Positions 1-8,541 of a DNA stretch of 64,000 nt are shown here, piece by piece. The DNA comes from UBA5704 sp036380715 (GTDB taxonomy: Bacteria > Acidobacteriota > Thermoanaerobaculia > Multivoradales > UBA5704). The translations under genes and the position numbers were made by a program. Numbering within the stretch: the stretch's first letter is position 1; the number at the start of each line of letters is the position of its first letter. The DNA is taken from contig DASVEF010000370.1 in NCBI GenBank assembly GCA_036380715.1, positions 7,727 to 71,726 of the forward strand, in the 5' to 3' direction. The notes beneath the pieces are model-generated. The model did not search any database. It saw nothing but the letters and a program-made list of their open reading frames with translations, and was not told the origin of the DNA.

Positions 1-111
1 CGCGCCGGCGAGGTCCTCCCAGGGAGCCCGGGCCTCGGGCTCGCGCACGGTGGCGAGGAGCGCCGCGATCTCCTCCAGCAGCACCTCCCGCTGGGACGGG
101 TCGATCGTCAG
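1..111 (-). CDS. Partial unidentified protein, N-terminal fragment
   Basis: The minus strand reads open from about 111 to the window edge, giving a short acidic, Leu/Glu-rich helical stretch that begins LTIDPSQREVLLEEIAALL. A palindromic repeat lies directly upstream, so the start must be near here. The only start-like codon at the boundary is a CTG at 111, with an in-frame GTG further in. It follows cysH on the same strand and may belong to the sulfate-assimilation group. I do not recognise the family from 37 residues. Confidence 0.35.
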   Translation of the reverse strand, partial: MTIDPSQREVLLEEIAALLATVREPEARAPWEDLAGA

Positions 112-114
112 AGC

Positions 115-238
115 CCCCTCCCCCGGCCCCTCCCCCGCAGAGCGGGAGAGGGGAGAAAAACCCGGTTCTTCTTGCTTTTCTCCCCCCTCTCCCGGTTGGG
201 GGGAGGGCGATGGGAGAGGGGGGCCGGGGGGGTGAGGT
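115..238. repeat. Palindromic G/C-rich intergenic repeat, copy a (double hairpin)
   Basis: There are two successive hairpins with arms of the CCCCTCTCCC/GGGAGAGGGG type, at about 127-155 and 180-223, flanked by the GGGGTGAGG edge sequence. The same element recurs at 22877, 29731, 58275 and 61431. This copy starts 13 bp after the cysH stop codon on the transcribed strand. Confidence 0.75.
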
Positions 239-251
239 CGGGCGGGGGCTC

Positions 252-1082
252 TCAAACCGTCCCCCTCGGCCCCACCGCCCCCTTGTGGAGGATCGCCTCC
301 ATCTCGTGCTCGAAGCCGCCGGTCTCGATCGGGCAGTGGATCCCACACTCCTTGGGCGCGTTCGTCTCCCACCACCAGCGGCCGGCGCGTAGGTCCTCGC
401 CCGGCAGCGTGGCCCGGGTGCACGGGGCGCAGCCGATGCTCGTGAAGCCCTTCTCATAGAGGGGATGGACCGGCACGTCGTTCGCCCGGATGTAGTCCCA
501 GACCTCGTCGATCGTCCAGTCCGCCAGCGGGCTGATCTTGGCCAGGCCGCCGTGCTCGTGGTCGACCTCGACCTTGCGGATGTTGGCCCGGCTCGCCCAC
601 TGATCGCGGCGCAGGCCCGTGATCCAGGCGTCGAGCCCCTCGAGCGCCTGCCGGACTGGCTCCACTTTGCGCACGTTGCAGCACAGCAGGCGGGCGGGCA
701 CCGACCTCTGGAAGAGGTTGGGACCGTGCCGCAGCACCATCTCCTGCACCTGCCGGGCGTCCGGGGAGTAGACCTCGATCTTCATGCCGTAGCGATCACG
801 GACGGTCTCCAGGATGTCGTACGTCTCCTGGGGCAGGCGCCCGGTGTCCACCGTGAACACCCTCACCTGCGGATCGATCCGCCACGCCATGTCGAGGATG
901 GCCATGCCCTCGGCCTGGAAGCTGGTACAGATCGCGGCGTTCTGTCCCCAGCGCTCCAGCGCCCAGGCGAGCACCCCCTGGGGCTCCGCGAAGTCGAGCT
1001 CCACGGCCAGTTGCCCGGCCTCGAACTCGTCGAGCAGGTCACGGTCGTCTTCCTTTGGTTGAAAGGCAAGTCCCCGGTTCAT
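252..1082 (-). CDS. cysH: Adenylyl-sulfate (APS/PAPS) reductase
   Basis: This 276-residue cytoplasmic enzyme reduces activated sulfate to sulfite using thioredoxin. The sequence shows the PAPS-reductase phosphate loop (SFQAEG, about 54-59), a CCNVRKVEP block with C134/C135, a GCAPCT block with C218/C221, and the C-terminal ECGIHC with catalytic C246. The CC...CxxC set is the [4Fe-4S] ligand pattern of APS-type reductases, so adenylyl sulfate is the likelier substrate than PAPS. The ATG overlaps the stop of the upstream sulfite reductase gene by 4 nt (ATGA), indicating translational coupling. The two enzymes catalyse consecutive steps of sulfate assimilation. Confidence 0.92.
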   Translation of the reverse strand: MNRGLAFQPKEDDRDLLDEFEAGQLAVELDFAEPQGVLAWALERWGQNAAICTSFQAEGMAILDMAWRIDPQVRVFTVDTGRLPQETYDILETVRDRYGMKIEVYSPDARQVQEMVLRHGPNLFQRSVPARLLCCNVRKVEPVRQALEGLDAWITGLRRDQWASRANIRKVEVDHEHGGLAKISPLADWTIDEVWDYIRANDVPVHPLYEKGFTSIGCAPCTRATLPGEDLRAGRWWWETNAPKECGIHCPIETGGFEHEMEAILHKGAVGPRGTV

Positions 1083-2758
1083 GTGCGGACCTCATTCCGG
1101 CCAACGCCGGCGTCAAAAAAAGATGCATGCGCTGGATCGCCCTGGGCGATCGCGACGAGATCCTCGTCCGTGCTGCGGACGAAGAATTGTTGCGGCGTCT
1201 CTCCGCCGCTCCGCGCCCCGAGATAGGCGCGGAACAGCCGTTCGATGATGAGATGGACCTCGCTGCCCGGCACCCGCTTGAGGACCGGCCGGCCGATGGC
1301 CGCGCCGCTCGCCAGGCCGCCGCGCAGGAAGAGGTCGTAGCCCTGGATGCGCTCCCCGTTCGGGCCGCGCTCCCGCAGAGTGGTGCCCTGGAGCCCGATG
1401 TCGCCGATCCAGTGGTGGGCGCAGGCGTGCGGGCAGCCGTCGAGGTTGAGGCGCAGGCCCGAAGCCTCCTCGCCGAAGACCCGCTCCAGGTGCTCCACGA
1501 TCTCCCGCAGCCGCCCCTTGGTCTCGGCGACCGTGTAGTTGCAGAACGGATCGCCGGTGCAGGCGATGCTGGAGCTGCGCAGGGCGTTGACCTGGATCGG
1601 GAACCCCAGCTCCCCCACCTTCCGGACCACCTCGTCCACCCGCTCCCCGGGGATGTGGCTGAGGATGAAGTTCTGCCGGCGGGTCAGGCGGACCTCGCCG
1701 CCCCAGGACTCCGCGAGGTCGGCGACGGCCTTCATGGCGGCGCCGTCCATCAGCCCCAGATAGGCCGGGAACCCGGCGTAGAAGAGGCCGTCCTGGCTCT
1801 GCGGATGGATGCCGGTGTGGTCGTGCTCCTCGGCCGGTGGCGGAGGCGCCGCGCCGTCCCGGAGCCGCCGCCCCAGCTTCTCCTCGACGCGCGCCCGGAG
1901 AGCCTCGGCCCCGAGGTCGTGCACCATGAACTTCAGCCGCGCCCGGGTGCGCGACAGCCGGTACCTCAGATCCTCCCGCCAGACGTCCACGAGAGCCCGC
2001 AGCACCTCCAGCCCTTCCTCCAGCGGCACCCACACCTTCAGGTCGTCGGCCAGCCGGGGCCAGGTCGAGAGCCCGCCGCCGACCGTCACCGCGAAGCCCG
2101 GCCGCCCCTCCACCACAGAGCCGAGGAGGGCGATGCAGTGGATTTCCGGCGCGTTGCACTGGTGGGGGCAGGCCGCGATGGTGATCTTGTGCTTGCGCGG
2201 CAGGTCGGAGTACTCGCGGTTGCGCACGAAGAAGTCCGACGCCTCCTCCAGGAAAGGCTGGACCGCGAACAGCTCCTCCCGCGAGATCCCGGCGACCGGG
2301 CAGCCCGTAATGTTGCGCACGTTGTCGCCGCAGGCCCCGGCGGTGGTCATGCCCGCCGCGGCCACGGTCTCCAGCACCTCGGGGATCTTCTCCAGCTCGA
2401 GCCAGTGGATCTGGATGTTCTGGCGGGTGGTCAGCTCGCCGAAGCCCCGGCCGTAGCGCTCGGAGATCTCGCCCATCGTGCGCAGCTTCCCCGGGGTCAG
2501 CACGCCGCCCGGCACCTTGACCCGCATCATGAAATGGCCGAGCTTGGGCTTGTCGTGGTAGAGGCCGTACCACTGGAGCCGGACGAAGTCCTCCTCCGGC
2601 ACCGCCTCATACCCCGTCGTGATCATGGACGGCAGGTCGTGGATGACGTCGAGCCCCCCCTTCTCGTGCTTGAGGCGCTCGACGAAGTTCCGCTTGCGCA
2701 CCAGCTCCCAGGTGACTTCGCCCTCGGTGGCTGTTCGACTGCTGCCGGTACCGCTCAT
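1079..2758 (-). CDS. Ferredoxin-type nitrite/sulfite reductase, probably sulfite reductase
   Basis: This 559-residue siroheme/[4Fe-4S] reductase has the duplicated ferrodoxin-like and siroheme half-domains of the family. TRQNIQIHW (111-119) and GDNVRNITGCP (144-154) are the first-half siroheme motifs. The cluster cysteines follow C-x5-C (C400, C406) and C-x3-C (C442, C446). Sequence alone does not separate nitrite from sulfite reductases well. Its 4-nt overlap with cysH argues for six-electron reduction of sulfite to sulfide. The gene is first in the operon and is preceded by a 446-bp non-coding region with inverted repeats. Confidence 0.88.
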   Translation of the reverse strand: MSGTGSSRTATEGEVTWELVRKRNFVERLKHEKGGLDVIHDLPSMITTGYEAVPEEDFVRLQWYGLYHDKPKLGHFMMRVKVPGGVLTPGKLRTMGEISERYGRGFGELTTRQNIQIHWLELEKIPEVLETVAAAGMTTAGACGDNVRNITGCPVAGISREELFAVQPFLEEASDFFVRNREYSDLPRKHKITIAACPHQCNAPEIHCIALLGSVVEGRPGFAVTVGGGLSTWPRLADDLKVWVPLEEGLEVLRALVDVWREDLRYRLSRTRARLKFMVHDLGAEALRARVEEKLGRRLRDGAAPPPPAEEHDHTGIHPQSQDGLFYAGFPAYLGLMDGAAMKAVADLAESWGGEVRLTRRQNFILSHIPGERVDEVVRKVGELGFPIQVNALRSSSIACTGDPFCNYTVAETKGRLREIVEHLERVFGEEASGLRLNLDGCPHACAHHWIGDIGLQGTTLRERGPNGERIQGYDLFLRGGLASGAAIGRPVLKRVPGSEVHLIIERLFRAYLGARSGGETPQQFFVRSTDEDLVAIAQGDPAHASFFDAGVGRNEVRT

Positions 2759-3204
2759 TAATAGACTCCTGGACCGAAACGTTGCGGAGGGCCTGGGCGA
2801 GCGCAGCTCCGCAGGGTAGACCCCTCCTGGGCTCTCGCCGTCGGGCGGAGCGGGTCACGCTAGCTTTGGCTTCGGGTCGGACCTTGGCGGATGCGAACGG
2901 CTACGCCGCTCACACCCGCTTGCTACATATGCAGCCAGGGGTGGGCTGGAACGTGACGGCGGCCATGGCACCGGGCGGAGGTGAGATCAGCGGTGACATT
3001 GGAGATGACTTTAGTCACCTTTACCTCGTTTGTCCAGTCCCCCTGCGGGTTTGCGGGTGACGGAGAGGTGTCAGACCGGTAACAAGGCTACACTTTCCCT
3101 CAGGAGGAAACCGTATGGCCGTGCCGGGTGCGAGAAAGAGGGTCGAAGGGGTCGTCCTGACCGGCTGGGGCTCGTAGCGCAGCCCCCACCGTTAACATAG
3201 GGCC
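2759..3204. promoter_or_regulatory. Divergent intergenic region upstream of the sulfite reductase and TIR genes
   Basis: 446 bp without a credible gene. Two inverted repeats are visible. The first is TGCGGAG/CTCCGCA (2783-2789 and 2807-2813), which would form a 7-bp stem in the sulfite reductase leader. The second is GGTGAC/GTCACC (2992-2997 and 3014-3019), enclosing TGACTTTAGTCA (3006-3017), a good candidate operator. For the plus-strand TIR gene, TAACAT (3193-3198) lies exactly 6 nt before the ATG. No known riboswitch was recognised. Confidence 0.4.
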
Positions 3205-4590
3205 ATGATTTCCGCGGCAGGCGAGGGCCCCCGGTTCTGGGACCAGCTCCTCCAGTTCATCGAGGAGGGGCGGGTCGTCCCCATCGTCGGCCCCGATCTC
3301 CTCGTCGCCGATGTCGAGGGACGCTCTGTCCTTCTCTACTCCTTTCTGGCGGAGCGGCTGGCGGAGTATCTGGAGGTCCCCGGGGGCGATCTCCCCGCGG
3401 CGGGCGCGCTGCACGAAGTAGCCTGCCGCTTCCTGAGCCAGGGCGGCCAGATCGAGGACATCTACTCCGGCCTGAAGCGGGTCTTCCCCTCCAGGGAGGC
3501 CTTTCCCATCCCGCAGCCGCTCCTCCAGCTCGCCGGGATCCGGCCGTTCAAGCTGTTCCTGACCACCACGTTCGACCCTCTTCTCCAGCAGGCCCTCGAC
3601 GAGTCTCGCTTTGGCGGGCAGCCGAGGACGCGGGTCTTCGCCTACTCCCCGAACCAGGTGCAGGACCTCGAACAGTCGGTGGACGAAATGGACCGGCCGG
3701 CCGTCTTCCACCTCTTCGGCCGCCTCTCGGCCATGCCGGAGTACGCGGTGACCGACGAGGACACCCTGGAGCTCGTCCATGCCCTGCAGTCCGAGACCCG
3801 GCGCCCCGGCCGGCTCTTCGACGAGCTCGACCGCCGGCAGCTCCTCCTGCTCGGCGGCGGCTTCTCCGACTGGCTGGCCCGCTTCTTCCTGCGCGCCCCC
3901 CGCAGCGAGCGCCTGTGGCTGGTGCGCGGCCGGACGGACATCGTCGCCGATGCCCGCATGCGCGACGACCTTTCCCTGGTCGCCTTTCTCAAGCACTTCA
4001 GCTCCCGCACCCGGATCGCCTCGCAGGGCGCGGTGGAATTCGTGGACGAGCTGCACCGGCGCTGGATCGAGCGGCACCCTCCCCAGGCCGCCGCGGCCGC
4101 GGAGCCGGCGCGCGCGCACGGACCGCTCGATATGCAGCCTGGAGCAGTCTTCTTGAGCTACGCCAGCGAGGACCGTCCCGTGGTGGAGGCGCTCAAGGAG
4201 GAGCTGGAGCGCGCCGGCCTGGACGTCTGGTTCGACCGCGACGCCCTGGAAGGGGGAGACGAGTACGAGAAGAAGATCCGGCGCAACATCGAGAGCTGCT
4301 CGCTGTTCGTCCCCGTGCTCTCGCACCATACCCTGACCTCGCGGCGGCGTTTCTTCCGCCTGGAATGGGACTGGGCCGAGAGGGTCGCCGTCCAGGCTCC
4401 TCCGAACCTGCGCTACATCGTGCCGCTGGCCGTCGACGACGTGGCGCCGGACGACCCGGCGCTGCCGGACCGGTTCAAGCGCCTGCACTGGGAGCGGCTG
4501 GCGCCGGGTCAACCCAATCCCGGCGTGGTCGAAACGCTGAAGCGGTGCTTCCGCGAGTATCAGCGGGCCACGGCCGAGGCCTCCAGGTGA
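3205..4590 (+). CDS. SIR2-like / TIR domain fusion protein
   Basis: This 461-residue cytoplasmic protein has two domains. Residues about 10-300 have a SIR2-like layout (VVPIVGPDLL near 24, TTTFD at 120-124, FHLFG at 168-172, a LLLGGGFSDWL block). Residues 313-455 form a TIR domain starting GAVFLSYASEDRP, with a basic alpha-helix and E387 in FRLEWDW at the position of the catalytic glutamate of NAD-cleaving TIRs. In the SIR2-like half the usual Asn and His catalytic positions are Thr122 and Phe171, so it looks non-catalytic and may bind a ligand or oligomerise. Only 13 bp separate it from the STAND gene downstream. Inference: NAD-depleting effector of a conflict system. Start chosen at ATG 3205; no Shine-Dalgarno, but TAACAT lies 6 nt upstream. 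Confidence 0.82.
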   Translation: MISAAGEGPRFWDQLLQFIEEGRVVPIVGPDLLVADVEGRSVLLYSFLAERLAEYLEVPGGDLPAAGALHEVACRFLSQGGQIEDIYSGLKRVFPSREAFPIPQPLLQLAGIRPFKLFLTTTFDPLLQQALDESRFGGQPRTRVFAYSPNQVQDLEQSVDEMDRPAVFHLFGRLSAMPEYAVTDEDTLELVHALQSETRRPGRLFDELDRRQLLLLGGGFSDWLARFFLRAPRSERLWLVRGRTDIVADARMRDDLSLVAFLKHFSSRTRIASQGAVEFVDELHRRWIERHPPQAAAAAEPARAHGPLDMQPGAVFLSYASEDRPVVEALKEELERAGLDVWFDRDALEGGDEYEKKIRRNIESCSLFVPVLSHHTLTSRRRFFRLEWDWAERVAVQAPPNLRYIVPLAVDDVAPDDPALPDRFKRLHWERLAPGQPNPGVVETLKRCFREYQRATAEASR

Positions 4591-4603
4591 CCGAGGCTTC
4601 CTG

Positions 4604-7600
4604 ATGGCGGAGCCCCTCCCTCGCGAAGCCGATCCCGGCACGGTCGACGCTGACAATCCCTGGCCCGGGCTGGCCTCTTTCCGGGAGGCGGACCGAGAGC
4701 TCTTCTACGGCCGGGAGACGGAGACCCAGGAGGTGCTGCGGCTGGCGCTGCGCGAGCGGCTGACGGTCCTCTTCGGGCTCTCCGGCCTCGGCAAGACCTC
4801 GCTGCTCCGGGCCGGCCTTTTCCCCCGGCTCCGCGAGCAGAACGTCCTGCCGGTCTACATCCGGCTGGACTTCTCTGAAGGCGGAGGCGCCCGCCGCACC
4901 CTGACCGATCAGATCCGGCAGGCGATCGCCCGCGAGGCCAGGGCCGCCGGCATCGAGGCTCCACCCCTCCCCGAGTCGGAGACGCTCTGGGAGTCCCTGC
5001 ACCGGCAGGAGGCGGAATTCTGGAGCCCGCGCAACCGCATCGTCACGCCGCTCCTCGTCTTCGACCAGTTCGAAGAGGTCTTCACCCTCGGACAGCGGAA
5101 TCCCTCCCGGGCTCGGGAGACCGAGGCGTTCCTCGCCGAGCTGGCGGACCTCTGCGAAGGGTCGCCGCCGGCGAGCGTCCGCGAGCGGCTGGAGGCGGAC
5201 CCGTCCGCGGCCCGCGAGCTCTCCTTCACCCGCCACGCCTACAAGATCCTCCTCAGCCTGCGCGAGGATTTCCTGCCCGAGCTGGAGGGGCTGCGCGGTC
5301 GCATCCGCTCGATCGTCCACAACCGCTTCCGCCTGCGGCGGATGAACGGCGACAACGCCCTGAAAGTAATCACCCAGGCGGGCGGCCACCTGGTCGAGCC
5401 GGACGTCCCCGAGCGGGTGGTCCGCTTCGTCGCCGGCAAGGAGAGCGACGGCGCGGTCCCGCTGGCCGGGCTGGAGATCGAGCCGGCGCTCCTCAGCGTC
5501 GTCTGCCGGGAGCTGAACAACAAGCGCCGCGCCCAGGGGCTGTCCCGCATCACCGCCGGCCTGGTGAGCGGCAACCGCGACGAGATCCTCTCCGAGCTCT
5601 ACGAAAGGAGCGTCGAGGACCTGGGACCGGAGGTCCGCGCCTTCGTCGAGGAGCGCCTGCTGACCCGGTCCGGCTTCCGCGACACGGTGGCCCTGGAGAA
5701 CGCCCTCGAGCTGCCCGGCGTCACCCGCGAGGCCCTGGACAGGCTGACCGACCGCCGGCTCCTGCGCATCGAGGACCGCGGCGGCATGCAGCGCCTGGAG
5801 CTGACCCACGACGTGCTGACCGGGGTCATCCGCAAGAGCCGCGACCTCCGCCGGGAGCGAGAGGCCGAGAGAAAGCTCCGGCGCAGTTGGCTGATCATCG
5901 CGCTCCTCGCCCTCGTCCTGGTCGGCGTTTTCACCCTCGCCGCTTGGGCACTCTGGGCAGAAAGGCGGGCGGAGCAGGCCCTGGCGGCCTCGGACGCCGG
6001 GAGGGCCTTGAGCCTTCGGGACAGCCGGCCCTCTCACGCCCTCGCCTACCTGGCCCGGGCGCTGCGCGCAGACCCGGACAACATCCCGGCGCAGAGCGTC
6101 CTCAGCGACCTCCTCCTCGGCAGAGCCTGGCCGAGGCCCGTCGCCGAGCTGCGGCTCGCGGACGCCGATTCGGTCCACCTCAGCGAGGATGGACGGTTCT
6201 TCGCCGCGGTCTCAGAGGACTGGACGGTCCGCGTCTGGGACACCCGGACGCTCCAGAAGACGGGAACGGTCCGCCCGGAAGACGCCGCCGAATCCCTCGA
6301 ATTGAGCCGGGATGGCCGGCGCATGCTGATCCTCTCCCCCGCCTTGGCGCGGCTCTGGGACGTTCGCACCGGCCAGCCTCTCGGACGCTTTCCGCTGAGA
6401 GAAGAGAGATCCCACGCGCTGCTCAGCCCGGACGGCCAGTGGATCGCCCTGGTTTACGGCGGCCACACCCTCGTCCTTCGCCACATCGACACGGGCAAGG
6501 AGCGCGAGATAAGGCTCCCCGTAGATCCCGCCATGATCCCCTACGGCGGCGGCTTCGAGGGTTTCGGGTTCAGCCCCGATAGCCGGAGGTTCTTCGCCAC
6601 CGACTCGCTGGCGGTCCTTCTCTGGGACGTCGGGAGCGGCCGCTCGATTCCCGGGCCGCCGGCAGGAATGATCCTTCACGTGGTTTTCAGCCCCGACAGC
6701 CGCCGCCTCCTGGTCACGGGGAACGAGCTGGTGGTTTGGGACACCGTCGTTGGCGGACCGTCCGAAGGGACCTTCGGTGGCGACGCGAACCGAGCATGGC
6801 TCAGCCCAAGAGGCGGGAGGCTTGCGACCTATCATGCGCCCGAAGCCGCGCTCCGGATCTGGAGCATCCGCGATCCGCGGGGACCCTTGACGATCTCGAA
6901 GCCCAACCTGCTCCACGCTCAATTCAGCCACGACGGCCAGCTCCTCCTGACCACGTCCCAGGAGGGGGTGGAGCTGTGGGACGCCGACACCGGCCATCCG
7001 GTCAGCCAACCGCTCTGCGATTGCCTGCAAGGCCGCTTCCTCGAAGGCACCCGCCAGGTCGTCACGAGCGACGACAGCGGCATCCTCAGGGTCTGGAGCT
7101 CTGAGCCCGCGCGGACCGGCACGGAGCTCCTCTACGATTCTGAGAGCCTGTACCCTGTCTTTAGCCAGGACGGGAGCCGCCTCGCGTTGCAATCGCGGGA
7201 TGGCGTGGTCCATTTCTGGGACACCACCGCCGTCCGGTCCGTGGAATCCCCGGTCCGCAACGTCGATCTCCGGCTCAGCGCGGACGGCCGCTTTCTGCTG
7301 GAGCAGCGGAAAAGCACGGTACAGCTCTGGGATGCCCGCACCGGCCGTCGGACCGGACAGCCTTTGACACTGCCCGGCGACCGATACCAACTCCGCCCGG
7401 ACAAGGATCTCGATTCCGAGAGGGAGGTCCTGGGCATCCGGAGGGGCTCCACAGTCCAGCTCTGGAGCTTCGCCACAGGCCGGCAGGTGGGAGAGGTCCA
7501 ACAGAGCCAGGAGGTCACGGACCTCGCGTTCAGCCCTGGCGGCGACCGGCTCGTCACCGTCTCCCCGCAAGGCGTGATCCGCACCTGGGACTCGCGGACG

Positions 7601-8461
7601 GGCGAGCCGCTCGACCTCGTCTACCACGAGAGCCCCGTCGTCTCCTTCGACCTCAGCCAGGATGGCGAGCGGATTGCGACGGGCACCCGGAGGGGGCTCG
7701 CAAGGATCTGGGACCTCCGGTCCGGCGAGCTGCTCGTCGGTCCTCTCCGCCACCGGTATCCGGTGAGCTTCGTCAAATTCCAGCCCGCAGGCCGCCTGCT
7801 CCTGACCCGTGCGCAGAACACTCTCAGGCTCTGGGACACCCGGACGGGGCAGCCCACCGGCGGAGCGCTCGATCAAAAGGGGGGCATCGGGTTCGCTCAG
7901 CTCAGCCCGGACGGCTCCCGCATCCTGGTCCAGACGATCGGCGAGTCCCCCCTCCTGCTGGACGCCCAGACGGGGCAGCTCCTCGTCAGAGCTTCTCTCC
8001 CTGTTCCCGACTCGACTTTTTACGAGGCGCGGCTCAGCCCGACCGGCGAGCTCCTGTGGGTTGCCCTTCTCGACCGGGTCCACGTCTTCGCCGTCCCCCT
8101 CTTTCCGAAGAAGGACCGGGAGCTCCTCGCCCGCTGGGCCGAGGCCGTCGGCGGCTGGACCCTCGACGGGGAAGGCCGGCTGGTGGAAATTCGCGATCAG
8201 CTCGCGCGCCTCAACGGCTTGCGCCGGGAAACCGCGAAAGCTCCTCTCGGCCAGCTTGGGGTTGCCTCCCTGATCCGCTGGTTCCTCTCCGACCCGCGGA
8301 CGCGCACGATGTCCCCCGTCCTGGACCTCACCGTCGAGCAATCCATCCGCCGCCATCTCGAAGCCGGAGACTGGCGCGGAGCCGCGGAAGCCTTCCCCGG
8401 CCACCCGTTGCTCCTCGAGCATCGGCCCCCGCCGGTTCCCATTACTCCGGACGAGCCCTGA
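4604..8461 (+). CDS. nSTAND-type NTPase with transmembrane helix and two WD40 propellers
   Basis: A 1285-residue STAND signalling ATPase. Residues about 18-38 carry the family entry motif (NPWPGLASF...YGRE). Walker A is GLSGLGKTS at 58-66 with K64. Walker B is LLVFDQFEE with D154. A hydrophobic segment at about 429-451 is preceded by many Arg/Lys and looks like one membrane helix. From about 500 to 1170 there are roughly 15 WD40-type strands ending in (V/L)xxWDxxTG, enough for two seven-bladed propellers. Family knowledge: such proteins sense a ligand with the repeat domain and oligomerise on nucleotide binding. Its place just after the TIR gene suggests it is the sensor/activator for that effector. 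Confidence 0.85.
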   Translation: MAEPLPREADPGTVDADNPWPGLASFREADRELFYGRETETQEVLRLALRERLTVLFGLSGLGKTSLLRAGLFPRLREQNVLPVYIRLDFSEGGGARRTLTDQIRQAIAREARAAGIEAPPLPESETLWESLHRQEAEFWSPRNRIVTPLLVFDQFEEVFTLGQRNPSRARETEAFLAELADLCEGSPPASVRERLEADPSAARELSFTRHAYKILLSLREDFLPELEGLRGRIRSIVHNRFRLRRMNGDNALKVITQAGGHLVEPDVPERVVRFVAGKESDGAVPLAGLEIEPALLSVVCRELNNKRRAQGLSRITAGLVSGNRDEILSELYERSVEDLGPEVRAFVEERLLTRSGFRDTVALENALELPGVTREALDRLTDRRLLRIEDRGGMQRLELTHDVLTGVIRKSRDLRREREAERKLRRSWLIIALLALVLVGVFTLAAWALWAERRAEQALAASDAGRALSLRDSRPSHALAYLARALRADPDNIPAQSVLSDLLLGRAWPRPVAELRLADADSVHLSEDGRFFAAVSEDWTVRVWDTRTLQKTGTVRPEDAAESLELSRDGRRMLILSPALARLWDVRTGQPLGRFPLREERSHALLSPDGQWIALVYGGHTLVLRHIDTGKEREIRLPVDPAMIPYGGGFEGFGFSPDSRRFFATDSLAVLLWDVGSGRSIPGPPAGMILHVVFSPDSRRLLVTGNELVVWDTVVGGPSEGTFGGDANRAWLSPRGGRLATYHAPEAALRIWSIRDPRGPLTISKPNLLHAQFSHDGQLLLTTSQEGVELWDADTGHPVSQPLCDCLQGRFLEGTRQVVTSDDSGILRVWSSEPARTGTELLYDSESLYPVFSQDGSRLALQSRDGVVHFWDTTAVRSVESPVRNVDLRLSADGRFLLEQRKSTVQLWDARTGRRTGQPLTLPGDRYQLRPDKDLDSEREVLGIRRGSTVQLWSFATGRQVGEVQQSQEVTDLAFSPGGDRLVTVSPQGVIRTWDSRTGEPLDLVYHESPVVSFDLSQDGERIATGTRRGLARIWDLRSGELLVGPLRHRYPVSFVKFQPAGRLLLTRAQNTLRLWDTRTGQPTGGALDQKGGIGFAQLSPDGSRILVQTIGESPLLLDAQTGQLLVRASLPVPDSTFYEARLSPTGELLWVALLDRVHVFAVPLFPKKDRELLARWAEAVGGWTLDGEGRLVEIRDQLARLNGLRRETAKAPLGQLGVASLIRWFLSDPRTRTMSPVLDLTVEQSIRRHLEAGDWRGAAEAFPGHPLLLEHRPPPVPITPDEP

Positions 8462-8541
8462 CGCGGTTCTCGAATCCCGGTGCTAGACTTGTCATCGAAC
8501 CCCATGCCCGGGTGGCCTTCCGCGGGCGAGGAGGATATCGT

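Noticed and set aside
2759..3204. SAM, SAH or cobalamin riboswitch before the sulfite reductase gene
   Set aside because: I could not find the conserved cores of these classes; only generic stems are visible.
8056..8541. Longer Uma2 protein starting at 8056
   Set aside because: The upstream part is out of frame with, and overlaps, the STAND gene; ATG 8542 has a good Shine-Dalgarno and begins the recognisable domain.
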